49,842 nt of DNA from Clostridiales bacterium. Lineage in GTDB: Bacteria; Bacillota; Clostridia; Lachnospirales; Lachnospiraceae. Below, piece after piece: positions 19,386 through 31,333 of the stretch. A program made the position numbers and the translations under genes. The notes beneath the pieces are model-generated. The model worked only from the letters and a program-made list of their open reading frames with translations, did not search any database and was not told the DNA's origin. Position 1 is the stretch's first letter; every line of letters starts with the position of its first letter. The stretch covers positions 1 through 49,842 of the forward strand of contig JAAYRE010000119.1 in assembly GCA_012518935.1 (NCBI GenBank), given 5' to 3'.

Positions 19386-20327
19386 TTATTTAAAAATTGG
19401 AACGGGAATTTTTACTATGATGTCCTTTAAAATTCGATCAACCTTGCTTTGCCCCAGTCTAGCTTCAGGCGATAAGATAATTCGATGGGCAAGCACTGGT
19501 ACAACAAGCCCAATAATATCATCAGGAATACAGTACTTCCTTCCCTCCACATAGGCCCTTGCCTGGGCTGCACGGATAAGGGCTAAGGTGGCCCTAGGAC
19601 TTGCTCCAAGGGTAATGTTATTATCCTTTCGGGTTTGTTGAACAAGCTTTGTAATATAGTTAATCAAATCTTGGTGTACTTTAACCTCTTCAACTTCCTC
19701 TTGCATAATCATAACATCCTCTTTACTTACCACAGCCTCTAACTGGCTATTATATTGCTTATTTATAAATCTATCTGCCATCACCTGCTCATCAGAGATT
19801 TCAGGATATCCGATGGATATCTTCATCATAAAACGATCCAGTTGAGCCTCAGGTAAGTTATATGTACCGAGGTAATCTACGGGATTTTGAGTTGCTATAA
19901 CCATGAAAGGCTTGGATAAGGGATATGTAACCCCATCTACTGTAACTTGTTTTTCTTCCATGGCTTCAAGTAAGCTTGCTTGGGTCTTGGGAGAAGTTCG
20001 GTTGATTTCGTCTGCCAGGATAATATTATTCATAATAGCACCCTTAGAATATTCAAACTTCCCTGTCTGCATATTATAAATAGACAATCCTGTAACATCA
20101 CCTGGAAGGGTATCAGGAGTAAACTGGATCCTTGTAAAGCCACAGTCTATGGTCTGAGCTAGGGCTTTAGCCAAGGTGGTTTTTCCAACCCCTGGAACAT
20201 CCTCTAGTAGCAAATGCCCTCCAGCCAGTAGAGTAATTAATGTATGCTTGATGGCTTCCCTCTTGCCAACTATTAGCTTTTCAATATTTTGTATCATTAT
20301 ATCTATCTTCTCTTGATAATCCATCAT
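19386..20327 (-). CDS. MoxR-family AAA+ ATPase
   Basis: LEDVPGVGKTTLAKALA, DEINRTSPKTQASLLEAMEE, ATQNPVDYLGTYNLPEAQLDRFMMK. Confidence 0.95.
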   Translation of the reverse strand: MMDYQEKIDIMIQNIEKLIVGKREAIKHTLITLLAGGHLLLEDVPGVGKTTLAKALAQTIDCGFTRIQFTPDTLPGDVTGLSIYNMQTGKFEYSKGAIMNNIILADEINRTSPKTQASLLEAMEEKQVTVDGVTYPLSKPFMVIATQNPVDYLGTYNLPEAQLDRFMMKISIGYPEISDEQVMADRFINKQYNSQLEAVVSKEDVMIMQEEVEEVKVHQDLINYITKLVQQTRKDNNITLGASPRATLALIRAAQARAYVEGRKYCIPDDIIGLVVPVLAHRIILSPEARLGQSKVDRILKDIIVKIPVPIFK

Positions 20328-20397
20328 ATCCCTTCCTTCCATACAGAGTCACCCCTGTATTTTTTAATTAAACTGTCCTAATAATCTATACCTTTAT

Positions 20398-21099
20398 TTA
20401 GTCTATCTGTTTAATCAATTCTGTTAACAGCTTAACCGTATTATCAATGGCGAGTTCCTCAAATTCAGAATAAACCATCTCTGCACTTTGATCTGCTTTA
20501 TCTGAGATAGCACGAATAATAAGAAATGGAATGTTATTAAGATATGCAGCCTGTGCAATAGCCGCCCCTTCCATCTCAGTACAATAACCATCAAATGTAT
20601 TAACAAGCCACTCTTTTTTCTTAGTATCTGAAATGAATTGATCTCCACTTAACACTCTTCCGGTGTGAACTCCCAGGGAAGGTAGAACTTCACTGCACAC
20701 CTTTTTTGCCAGATTAACCAGTTTAATGTCTGCTGTAAAGATGGACTTATCCATTCTCGGAATAACTCCCATCTCATAACCAAAACCCCTAGCGTCCATA
20801 TCATGCTGAAGGGCTTCTGTAGAAAGGACTATATCTGCAATATCAATCTCATTTCTTAGGGATCCTGCAACTCCTGTGTTTATTACAATTTCAATATCAT
20901 ATCTATCTATAAGAATCTGAGTGCAAAGGGCTGCATTTACTTTTCCTATACCACTTCGGACAACAACTAAAGGTACCTTTTCAAAATATCCTTCATAAAA
21001 ATCCATAGAGGCAATACTTTTAATCTGTACATTCTGCATAAGCTCCTTAAGTCTCTTTACTTCTTCATCCATTGCACCTATAATCCCTATTTTTCTCAT
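20398..21099 (-). CDS. mtnN: 5'-methylthioadenosine/S-adenosylhomocysteine nucleosidase
   Basis: IGIIGAMDEEVKRL, EMEGAAIAQAAYLNNIPFLIIRAISDKAD. Confidence 0.94.
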   Translation of the reverse strand: MRKIGIIGAMDEEVKRLKELMQNVQIKSIASMDFYEGYFEKVPLVVVRSGIGKVNAALCTQILIDRYDIEIVINTGVAGSLRNEIDIADIVLSTEALQHDMDARGFGYEMGVIPRMDKSIFTADIKLVNLAKKVCSEVLPSLGVHTGRVLSGDQFISDTKKKEWLVNTFDGYCTEMEGAAIAQAAYLNNIPFLIIRAISDKADQSAEMVYSEFEELAIDNTVKLLTELIKQID

Positions 21100-21424
21100 C
21101 AGAATTCTACCTCCAGAATCACTATTTTAACTTATACTATATTCTAATGGCCAAATAGTTAAAATGCAATGTTTTATCCTATATCAAAGATGCTTCAGGG
21201 TCTGAAGTACTATATCGAGGAATATTATACCATCTAATTTTGCACAAAACAAACCTCTGTTTGTTAATATGCAATTTTATTATACTTTTACTATACTTTT
21301 TTATGGTATGACTCTTATAAATATCATTTGCAAAAACTTAATTTGTAAGATAAAATGTATACGATTAACAATAACCATATATCAAACAAACATATTTATA
21401 CATAAAGAGAAAGGAAGTAATTCC

Positions 21425-21676
21425 ATGATATATAAGACATCAGGGGTCTGCAGTACAGAAATTGATATTGAGATAGAAGATGAAAGCGGAATAATAAGAT
21501 CCGTTAAATTCAAGAATGGCTGTGCAGGAAATGCCAGCGGGCTTTCTAGGCTCTTAGTAGGAATGAAGGTGGATGATGTGATTAAAAGACTTGAAGGAAC
21601 CACCTGTGGTAAAAAATCTACCTCATGTCCTGACCAGCTGGCAAAAGCCTTAAAGAATTGGAGGACTAATAAATGA
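21425..21676 (+). CDS. TSCPD-domain (TIGR03905-type) protein
   Basis: [38 protein letters not shown]...[19 protein letters not shown]. Confidence 0.9.
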   Translation: MIYKTSGVCSTEIDIEIEDESGIIRSVKFKNGCAGNASGLSRLLVGMKVDDVIKRLEGTTCGKKSTSCPDQLAKALKNWRTNK

Positions 21677-22737
21677 AACGTATCGTTTTAACTGGCGGTG
21701 GTACTGCTGGACATGTAACTCCATGCATTGCTCTACTACCGGCACTTACGAAAGAAAACTATGACATACATTATATTGGGTCTTACCAGGGAATTGAACG
21801 TAAGCTAATTGAAGAATATAATATTCCATACCATGGGATATCTTCAGGTAAATTAAGAAGATACTTTGACATAAAGAATTTTACCGATCCCTTCAAGGTG
21901 ATTAAGGGTTACTTTGAGGCTCGTAAAATAATTAAAAAACTAAAGCCTAATATCCTATTTTCAAAAGGAGGTTTCGTAACCGTTCCTGTTGTTCTTGCTG
22001 CAAAAAAACATGGTGTTCCCATAATCATTCATGAGTCTGATATGACACCGGGCTTGGCTAATAAGATTGCTATTCCTGCCGCCAAGAAGGTTTGTGCCAA
22101 CTTTCCTGAAACCATGAAACATCTTCCAACAGAAAAAGCCCTACTTACTGGAACACCTATCCGTAGGGAATTATTTAGTGGTAATAAAATCAAGGGTTTA
22201 GAATTTTGCAAATTTACAGCAAATAAGCCTGTAATTATGATAATTGGTGGCAGTAGTGGCTCCAAAATAATCAATGATCTAATAAGGGGAATGTTACCTA
22301 CTTTACTTAGAGATTATCAAATTATTCACCTTTGTGGTAAAGGTAATATTGACGAAAAGCTTAAGGATTTAGAAGGATATACCCAATATGAATATATTAA
22401 AGATGAGCTAAGTGATTTATTTGCCGCATCCAACTTGGTTATATCAAGAGCTGGTGCCAATGCTATCTGCGAAATACTTGCTCTTAGAATACCCAACATC
22501 TTAATTCCCCTTAGCCAAAAAGCCAGTAGAGGAGATCAAATACTTAATGCTGAATCCTTTGAATCTCAAGGATATTCTTATATGCTTAAGGAAGAGGATT
22601 TAACTGTCAGTAGCCTACTTGAAGCCATTGAATCAGTTATGAAAAACAGACAAAAATATATTGAAACCATGAATAAAAGCCAGTTGAACAACTCTATCGA
22701 CACAATTATGAATCTAATAAAAGAAATTGAATTATAA
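21673..22737 (+). CDS. murG: UDP-GlcNAc--undecaprenyl-PP-MurNAc-pentapeptide GlcNAc transferase
   Basis: [59 protein letters not shown]. Confidence 0.95.
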   Translation: MKRIVLTGGGTAGHVTPCIALLPALTKENYDIHYIGSYQGIERKLIEEYNIPYHGISSGKLRRYFDIKNFTDPFKVIKGYFEARKIIKKLKPNILFSKGGFVTVPVVLAAKKHGVPIIIHESDMTPGLANKIAIPAAKKVCANFPETMKHLPTEKALLTGTPIRRELFSGNKIKGLEFCKFTANKPVIMIIGGSSGSKIINDLIRGMLPTLLRDYQIIHLCGKGNIDEKLKDLEGYTQYEYIKDELSDLFAASNLVISRAGANAICEILALRIPNILIPLSQKASRGDQILNAESFESQGYSYMLKEEDLTVSSLLEAIESVMKNRQKYIETMNKSQLNNSIDTIMNLIKEIEL

Positions 22738-22752
22738 AATTAATCACATTAA

Positions 22753-22856
22753 TATAAGGCCCTATCCTGAAATCAAATTTAATACTAACATAGCAAATAT
22801 TTTATAGACTTTGCTCATGTTAGATTCTTATATTGATATTTAGGTAAGGGCCTATA
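22753..22856. terminator. Long imperfect inverted repeat between convergent genes
   Basis: ATAAGGCCCTATCCTGAAATCAAATTTAATACTAACATAGCAAA pairs with TTTGCTCATGTTAGATTCTTATATTGATATTTAGGTAAGGGCCTAT. Confidence 0.5.
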
Positions 22857-22871
22857 GCTATATTACTATTG

Positions 22872-23282
22872 TTATAAATATCTTGATATTCTCTGTGCTA
22901 TTTCCATGGCTTCGCCTTCTTGATATTCTCCAGTAGTCCATCTTATATTTACCTTATCATCCTTGTATCTTGGTATTAAGTGAAAATGGATATGAAAAAC
23001 ACTCTGTCCCGCAGCTTTACCATTGTTTTGAAGCAAATTAATACCATCACAGTTAAGCTCTTTCCTCATGGCTAAAGCAATCTTTTTTGCGATAATAAGT
23101 AGCCTCATTGCCACATCATCCTTTAATTCATATAGGTTCTCAAAATGCTCTTTAGTAAGTATAATAGTATGTCCCTTAGATGCAGGGGATATATCCATTA
23201 TAGCCTTAAAATCATTATCCTCATAAAGTACCGTCGATGGAATATCTCCGGATATTATTTTACAAAAAACACAATTTTCCAT
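22872..23282 (-). CDS. HIT-family protein
   Basis: CVFCKIISGDIPSTVLYEDN ... GQSVFHIHFHLIPRY. Confidence 0.95.
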   Translation of the reverse strand: MENCVFCKIISGDIPSTVLYEDNDFKAIMDISPASKGHTIILTKEHFENLYELKDDVAMRLLIIAKKIALAMRKELNCDGINLLQNNGKAAGQSVFHIHFHLIPRYKDDKVNIRWTTGEYQEGEAMEIAQRISRYL

Positions 23283-23414
23283 TTGCTTATACCTCCTATA
23301 AATAATAATAATATGTTATTCTTGAATTATTTACCATAATCTGATAACATACTCTTGATGTTGTAAATATTTACTAATAACGGGCTTGAATCTATGCCCG
23401 AGAAAGGAAGATGT

Positions 23415-24161
23415 ATGATAAAAGATATAAATGTTGAAAAACCTCTAGTCATGCCAGCCTCAAGTAAGGAAGAAGATAAAGCTGTTCAATATTTTATGAA
23501 AGAAAGTAAAAGAATAACCTCCCTGTTCATTCATGAACTAAGAAATCCTTTGTCACTTATAAAGGGAACTCTTCAGTATATAGAAATGAAGCACCCAGAA
23601 GCCAAGGAATTCAAGTATTGGAGTCAGCTCTTTGAATTAATTCAAGACATGGAAAACATAATGTCTGACGCCTCATTACTTAACTCCTGTACCACACCAA
23701 ACAAGAAACCGGCTAATCTTTCATCCATAATACATAATATAGTAAAAAGTTACATGCCCCAAGCAAACAACCAGCAAAAACAGTTAACCATTAAGGAAGA
23801 CCCCCAATGTAAGCCTATCTTATCTTCCTATAACTGTGATTCTGCCAAGATTAAGCAAGTAATCTCCAATCTACTAAAGAATGCCTTAGAAGCAACCTCA
23901 CTAGGTGATTCTATAGGAGTTATAATAAACCAATATTCAATAGACTTAGTGCCTATGATAGCTATACAAATAACTAATAATGGCAAGCCAATTCCTGAGG
24001 ATGAGATAGATAGCTTGTTTCTTCCTTTTGTTACTTACAAAAAAGATGGTACAGGAATAGGACTGCCCTTTTCAAAACACGTCATAGAAAGCCACGGTGG
24101 AACCATTCAAGTCTCTTCAACCGAGGAAGTCACCTGCTTTACTATCCTTCTTCCCATCTAA
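23415..24161 (+). CDS. Soluble sensor histidine kinase (HisKA + HATPase)
   Basis: FIHELRNPLSLIKGTLQ H-box, NLLKNALEAT N-box, GTGIGLPFSKHVIESHGG. Confidence 0.9.
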   Translation: MIKDINVEKPLVMPASSKEEDKAVQYFMKESKRITSLFIHELRNPLSLIKGTLQYIEMKHPEAKEFKYWSQLFELIQDMENIMSDASLLNSCTTPNKKPANLSSIIHNIVKSYMPQANNQQKQLTIKEDPQCKPILSSYNCDSAKIKQVISNLLKNALEATSLGDSIGVIINQYSIDLVPMIAIQITNNGKPIPEDEIDSLFLPFVTYKKDGTGIGLPFSKHVIESHGGTIQVSSTEEVTCFTILLPI

Positions 24162-24166
24162 CCTGA

Positions 24167-25162
24167 TTATAATATATTAAACTGAAAAACCTGATCAAAG
24201 GTACGAAGTGTTTTAAAGTTCCCCTTAGCTGTCAATTCACCAGACATAAATGCCCCCTGAAAGGTTATACGACCTAGAATCAATTTGTTCATAACAGCCC
24301 TGGTGGTTTTGGCAATTACATCCGCATCTGCTTTTTCACCATAATAGCATTTTAGATGACTATTATTGATTTCAACCACAAGGGTTTTCTTTATGTCTGA
24401 AAGGTTAATGGAATAGGATGCTGAAAACCCATCAATTGGACTAAAATTATCCTTAAGGTTTCGAATAAATTCCTGACCAGCTTCACTATCACCATCCAGC
24501 ATATCCTTATAAATCTGTGCCAGCTCCTCTATATCCTCTTTTTGTTTTTTTACATAAGCATCATCTGATACATACATGGAAAGCTGTTCACTTTCCTGAG
24601 GTGTTAGTATAATAGAACTACTTTTTAAAAGATTCTTTCTAAGTACAATATTACTTGCAGGAAGCATCTTTCTCTTTTGATTTATTACTCTATAAAAAGA
24701 CTCTGTCTTTTTTTCAATTATTTTTAAATAATCTGGATTTGTCTCAAATTCCACATGATTTTCAACATAGGTAGATAGTCCCCCATAGGGAATTCCTCCA
24801 AGCATCTCCCAGGCTCGTATAAGAGCCAGTTCCGCTTCTCTTTCTCCATAAGTGCTGGCAGTTACTATGGGTAACATATAAAGCTTTTCGATTTTTTCCT
24901 TGTCCCCATATAACCAACAGGCATCCAAAAATTGCATCATATAGCCACCTATACCCATCCATTCAACAGTAGTAGCTAATATAATTCCATCTACCTCTTT
25001 TAAAGTCTTAGGAAGCATGGCTATGGAGTTCTTTTCTTCATATAAGTTATATCTAGTAACCTTTACTCTTAACTCTTCTAAAATTTCTGTAAATTTACTG
25101 ATTACATATAAGGTTGGATCTTCAATTAATCCCCTGCCGCCATAATAGATATTGATTTTCAT
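24167..25162 (-). CDS. Flavodoxin-like/NAD(P)H-dependent reductase with C-terminal SCP2-like domain
   Basis: N-terminal flavodoxin-like region; C-terminal AKTTRAVMNKLILGRITFQGAFMSGELTAKGNFKTLRTFDQVFQ. Confidence 0.65.
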   Translation of the reverse strand: MKINIYYGGRGLIEDPTLYVISKFTEILEELRVKVTRYNLYEEKNSIAMLPKTLKEVDGIILATTVEWMGIGGYMMQFLDACWLYGDKEKIEKLYMLPIVTASTYGEREAELALIRAWEMLGGIPYGGLSTYVENHVEFETNPDYLKIIEKKTESFYRVINQKRKMLPASNIVLRKNLLKSSSIILTPQESEQLSMYVSDDAYVKKQKEDIEELAQIYKDMLDGDSEAGQEFIRNLKDNFSPIDGFSASYSINLSDIKKTLVVEINNSHLKCYYGEKADADVIAKTTRAVMNKLILGRITFQGAFMSGELTAKGNFKTLRTFDQVFQFNIL

Positions 25163-25183
25163 AAATCAACACTCCTCCTGTCC

Positions 25184-26251
25184 TCATTGGTATACTTGAC
25201 TAACCCCATTATTCTTATGTTTTTTTGGTCTTCTATACAAAATTATAGCCAGGACAATCCCTCCAAGTAAACCTCCGATATGGGCGGCATTGTCAATATT
25301 GGCATTAGCAATTCCTCCGTAGAGACTAAATATAATAAACAAAATCACTTGCCTACTGCTGATATCCTCTAACCGTCCTTTATTAATTAGCAGTATATAT
25401 CCCATGGCTCCTACAACACCAAAGATGGCTCCTGAAGCTCCTATAGACAATATATTTCTATGTTTTATCATATTATAGCCCATAGAAGCAAGACCCGCAA
25501 TAATTCCTGACCCAAAATAAATCAACAAATACTTTACCTTACCTGCTGCTCTTTCCACATTATCCCCTACAAAGAACAGTACAAGCATGTTATTTATTAA
25601 ATGCTCAAAGTCCGAATGAAGGAACATAGAGGTCAATATTCTGTAATATTCACCTTCTCCCTTTATTAAATGCCAGGACAAGGCTCCCCTCTGCAAGGCC
25701 TGCCCATCTGCTCCAAGTATTTTGGTATGATGTGCAAACAAATGTATGAGAATATTAAGTACAATTATTATAGAATTAAAAAGTGTAACCCATTGTACCT
25801 TGTTCTTATTACTGTCTATATCATCCAGCCCAGTCTTATAAGCTTCATTATGAATAATATTTTCTAATGATGAGATGGCATAGGAAAAATAAGGTGATTG
25901 ATTTTCATAAACAAGCAGCCTTCTATTGCATATATCAATAATAAAGTGGTCATCCTGCTCTAGAACAAATTTCCTTGCCCTCTCTGGAACCGCAGTAATT
26001 ATTAATCCTAATAAATGAATATTAGTAAAACCACTTTTTATAAATTGATTCTTTACATTATTAATTATTAGCTTATATTCATCAGATGTTATCTCTGTAC
26101 CGGATATGGAACGAAGTATAAGGACTATATCCGTTCCCATAGAATATGTTCGGTAAAACATTTCCATATTTCTTGTTTGAATATTTAGCCTATGATACTC
26201 CATGTCTAATAACAACTGAATAATTCCGTCTTCTATCTTCATCATCTTCAT
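25184..26251 (-). CDS. Rhomboid-family intramembrane serine protease
   Basis: SMFLHSDFEHLINNMLVL, IGASGAIFGVVGAMGYIL, NIDNAAHIGGLLGGI. Confidence 0.93.
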   Translation of the reverse strand: MKMMKIEDGIIQLLLDMEYHRLNIQTRNMEMFYRTYSMGTDIVLILRSISGTEITSDEYKLIINNVKNQFIKSGFTNIHLLGLIITAVPERARKFVLEQDDHFIIDICNRRLLVYENQSPYFSYAISSLENIIHNEAYKTGLDDIDSNKNKVQWVTLFNSIIIVLNILIHLFAHHTKILGADGQALQRGALSWHLIKGEGEYYRILTSMFLHSDFEHLINNMLVLFFVGDNVERAAGKVKYLLIYFGSGIIAGLASMGYNMIKHRNILSIGASGAIFGVVGAMGYILLINKGRLEDISSRQVILFIIFSLYGGIANANIDNAAHIGGLLGGIVLAIILYRRPKKHKNNGVSQVYQ

Positions 26252-26259
26252 ATCCTATT

Positions 26260-27771
<1,512 letters not shown>

Positions 27772-27836
27772 TTATGGTTACTCTTGCTATTATTGTAACA
27801 CTCTTGTAATGGTATTTACAATAAGACAATTTATAT

Positions 27837-29279
27837 TTAAGCAGTTTTGAATTTATACTTAATTCCTGCAATGGCTACTACATCCCCTTGATTAATTTCG
27901 TATCTTTGATAGCAGGGCAAGGGGGTATCATTAAGATAAGTTCCGTTAGTTGAGTTTAAATCGGTTATATAATATTTTTCCCCCTCTTTTGTTATCTTTG
28001 CATGATATCTACTGACCACGTCCTTGTCTAGATAATAATCCACATTATCCTTTTGCTTTCCGATAACATAGGGGAATTCACAGATCCAAATAGGCTCATA
28101 TACTTCTTCACTTTCCGGCTTAAGGCAACACTCGCCCCTATGTCCATCCTTAATATCACCATTTAGTAAAACCGTTTTGGCCATATTTTCATCAGATTGA
28201 TCCGGATTATTCTTGTTTATGGCAGGCGTATTTTCCTTATTAGTTGATTGATTTGTTGATATATCCTGTTTTACAAAATCTATACTTTTACTATACTCTT
28301 CTTTTCTCGGGTCAACATATCTTTCTCTACTAACAATTCTGGTTAACCTCATATTCCTTGCCCAGATTTTTTTCATTATATAGCCTAGGCTACAAAATAA
28401 TATTAAAACCAAGGCAAACATCTTACTATAATCTACTCTATTTCCTAGGGAAGTATATATAATCCTTGTGAAGAAGCTTAGATAAAGGATAAATATAGCA
28501 AGCAAAGCAGATATCCCCGTGTAGATATATGCTTTTATCGGATAATAATACTCTTCTGTTTCATCCGAAATCTTCTCCATCATAAGGGGAACCTCATTCA
28601 TTAACTTAAGCCTTTTATTATCAATCTCATAATCATCTAATTTACTATCCCCTACGGCTATTACCTTTCTTGCTTCCAATTCCCTAGGTTCTTCTTGCTT
28701 GTCCTTTCTTGCTTCTATTTTCCTAGGTCCTTCTTGCTTGTCCTTTTTTACTGCATTACAAAAATCATTAAAAGAGGCCCCCTCTTTTCTGCATACTGAA
28801 TATAAATTATAGACATATAGCACCGCTTCTTTGTCTTTATATTCAAGCTTGTTCATAATATATTCTATAAGCTTTATCATATTATCCATTAACTCCCTAT
28901 TATAACCAGGAAGATAACATATATATGCTTGTTTTGTAGATAGCTCAATATATATGTGCTCAGGATCTATTACTAAGTCATTGGGATTTAAAAGATATTC
29001 ATATGAATCAGTGATAATCTCTAACAGATCATTAAATAACTTTTTAATTCTTTCGTAACTTATCGTAGATTTAGCATATATAATATCTAATGCTTGTTTT
29101 GATGTAATCTCATAATAATAAATAGTTTGTCCATCTATAATCCTATTTTCCGGCTTAATTATACCTCCAATGGAATTAGCCTCTAGCATCCTGACACAAT
29201 AAGCTTCATCGGCTTTTTCATCTTTTTTTGAAACGACAAGATAATTATGACGAATATCTTTTATATAACTAACTTCCAC
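27837..29279 (-). CDS. FHA-domain protein with N-terminal DUF6382-like region
   Basis: C-terminal VIGKQKDNVDYYLDKDVVSRYHAKITKEGEKYYITDLNSTNGTYLND; central TM segments. Confidence 0.85.
   Translation of the reverse strand: MEVSYIKDIRHNYLVVSKKDEKADEAYCVRMLEANSIGGIIKPENRIIDGQTIYYYEITSKQALDIIYAKSTISYERIKKLFNDLLEIITDSYEYLLNPNDLVIDPEHIYIELSTKQAYICYLPGYNRELMDNMIKLIEYIMNKLEYKDKEAVLYVYNLYSVCRKEGASFNDFCNAVKKDKQEGPRKIEARKDKQEEPRELEARKVIAVGDSKLDDYEIDNKRLKLMNEVPLMMEKISDETEEYYYPIKAYIYTGISALLAIFILYLSFFTRIIYTSLGNRVDYSKMFALVLILFCSLGYIMKKIWARNMRLTRIVSRERYVDPRKEEYSKSIDFVKQDISTNQSTNKENTPAINKNNPDQSDENMAKTVLLNGDIKDGHRGECCLKPESEEVYEPIWICEFPYVIGKQKDNVDYYLDKDVVSRYHAKITKEGEKYYITDLNSTNGTYLNDTPLPCYQRYEINQGDVVAIAGIKYKFKTA
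28669..28746. repeat. 39-bp in-frame tandem duplication
   Basis: CTTGCTTCCAATTCCCTAGGTTCTTCTTGCTTGTCCTTT / CTTGCTTCTATTTTCCTAGGTCCTTCTTGCTTGTCCTTT. Confidence 0.9.
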
Positions 29280-29378
29280 TGTATTTTCCTCTCTTTTTCA
29301 TATCCTATTTTATTAACCAGAGCTTTTCACACCTTACTTTACACTATTGTTTCTTTACTTCTTTATTTTGAACTATTA

Positions 29379-29975
29379 TTAAGGAATTAGGGCTTTGATT
29401 TTTTCTTCTAATTCCTTTATTCCTTTAATTTTTGACCCAGTATCTAAGATAACTTCTGAGATACGAATATAATCAGCAGGATTATGAACTTGCCCCCTGA
29501 CCTGAATAAATAAGCCTCTATTTAAGGCAGATATATGGGACAAGCCCTTTATGGGAATTTTAAGCTTACCCTTTACTGTTATAGTTATTTTGAATCTACT
29601 GCCTTTTACTTCAACCTCTGTAATATTGGTAGCAAACAGCCCTTCTGTCAGTTTTTTCGTAAGATACTCCTCTATATCCTTCTCTTTTATATCAGATATT
29701 CCAAGAATTTGATAAAATACACCTTGCCTTTTAATTTCATCATAGTATAGTTTACCAGTCTCAATATCTGATTCATGCTTAACATTAAGAATTGCCTTAT
29801 GTAAGATACGATCTGCAACAGAATAGATCCTATTATAGTCATGAAGGTATATAGTTATATAGATAATGGATACTATGACGAATATGACTATGGGCATAAT
29901 AAATACCGCTTCTATGGTAAAGCTGGCACCAACTTTCTTCTTCATACTTTTCCCTAACTCCAAATTGGAATACAC
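29379..29975 (-). CDS. TadE-like pilus assembly/pseudopilin protein
   Basis: KKKVGASFTIEAVFIMPIVIFVIVSIIYITIYLHD. Confidence 0.75.
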   Translation of the reverse strand: MYSNLELGKSMKKKVGASFTIEAVFIMPIVIFVIVSIIYITIYLHDYNRIYSVADRILHKAILNVKHESDIETGKLYYDEIKRQGVFYQILGISDIKEKDIEEYLTKKLTEGLFATNITEVEVKGSRFKITITVKGKLKIPIKGLSHISALNRGLFIQVRGQVHNPADYIRISEVILDTGSKIKGIKELEEKIKALIP

Positions 29976-30388
29976 TTAATCAAATAAGACAAAAACAGAA
30001 ATGGTAGAAAGGGAATACTTTTCTTCTTATCTGCCAGTTTAAACACTAATAGTCCTATGGAAAATAATGCGGCCAGTAATAGTGCTAAGGCAAAAAGCTC
30101 CATATTAGTCCAAAATCCAAACCCAATACCGGTTACACATATTACCAACCCATCTCCTATACCAATCTTTCCTCCGGTTACCTTACTAATAATCAGCAGT
30201 CCCGTCCCTAAGGATAGACTCATTATCCTAGAAAGAATGGATATATCAGGACTAAGTAATACACATATACTTATAATTATCCCAGAGAGTAACACTATCC
30301 ATACTTTAATCTTCTTATTTACCAAATCTTGAATAGCTACAATTATGAGAAAAATGCCTATTAGTACTCTTATAATATCTTCTACCAC
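29954..30388 (-). CDS. A24-type prepilin peptidase (TadV/CpaA-like)
   Basis: IFLIIVAIQDLVNKKI and GGKIGIGDGLVICVTG matching the two Asp motifs. Confidence 0.85.
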   Translation of the reverse strand: MVEDIIRVLIGIFLIIVAIQDLVNKKIKVWIVLLSGIIISICVLLSPDISILSRIMSLSLGTGLLIISKVTGGKIGIGDGLVICVTGIGFGFWTNMELFALALLLAALFSIGLLVFKLADKKKSIPFLPFLFLSYLIKCIPIWS

Positions 30389-30435
30389 AAATATACCCCC
30401 TTCTTATCAGGTTTTTATCTTATCTATATAAAGGT

Positions 30436-31311
30436 TTATTTTCCACATCTTTTACATGAGGTCCTTGATCCCACCTTGTCCAGAGACACCTCTTTTACTG
30501 TTCTTTTTATTCCCGAGCAATCCCTGTTGCTATGATACCTATCACCATATGACGTTATATAATAGGAACTTGCCCCCAGATCATCTGCACAACAGGATTC
30601 ACAGGGATAATACTTTCCTCCATTCTTATTTCTCTGCCATGTGGGTTTTTCATCTATGGTTTCTATAGAAAGTTTTATATGGGAACAGGTCTTGCTAAGG
30701 TGATAGACTGTGCCTGTCTCAGTTATGTAAACACTTGTCTTATCTTCCCCATCATCTTCCTCTGTAACCTTATATAGGGCAGGCAACTGATGTCCTGTCC
30801 ATCCGCGAAGATTAACCCGCTGAATCATATCGAAATGCTTAAGACCAAAAAAATTAATAGGAATCCTAATACGGTACCGAATAATAATATCAATCCTATC
30901 ACCTTGCATTACCTGGGAACCATCAAACCTTATCCCTTCAAGTCCTCCAACAATACAGGAATTGTCTATTATGTTTATGTCTAATTTATTTGCCACAGAA
31001 TATTTTATTATTAGGCTATTAATGGTGGACTTAGCTAATTCCGACAAAGCCTCCTTAATATTTTCTTCTAATAGTGAACTATCAAACTCTTCTATATCTG
31101 TTACATCCCTAAAATCAGAGAATATATAGGCTGCTCTAGACATACTAAGTCCTGCTTCGGTAATAGCCTCCTGCAAGACTTCCTGTACCAGGAATATCTG
31201 TATAAAACATATAAACATCATATAGAAAAACAAAAATATTGGTAATACCAGAGATGCCTCGATAGTTAAGGAGGCCGGTATGGTTTTTTCTTCTTTCACA
31301 TTAATCCCCAA
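30436..31311 (-). CDS. TadE-like protein with C-terminal duplicated Cys/His module
   Basis: TIPASLTIEASLVLPIFLFFYMMF plus two repeats VYITETGTVYHLSKTC...CESC and YYITSYGDRYHSNRDC...CKRC. Confidence 0.7.
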   Translation of the reverse strand: MGINVKEEKTIPASLTIEASLVLPIFLFFYMMFICFIQIFLVQEVLQEAITEAGLSMSRAAYIFSDFRDVTDIEEFDSSLLEENIKEALSELAKSTINSLIIKYSVANKLDINIIDNSCIVGGLEGIRFDGSQVMQGDRIDIIIRYRIRIPINFFGLKHFDMIQRVNLRGWTGHQLPALYKVTEEDDGEDKTSVYITETGTVYHLSKTCSHIKLSIETIDEKPTWQRNKNGGKYYPCESCCADDLGASSYYITSYGDRYHSNRDCSGIKRTVKEVSLDKVGSRTSCKRCGK

Positions 31312-31333
31312 TCTTTACATAATCATCATTTTA

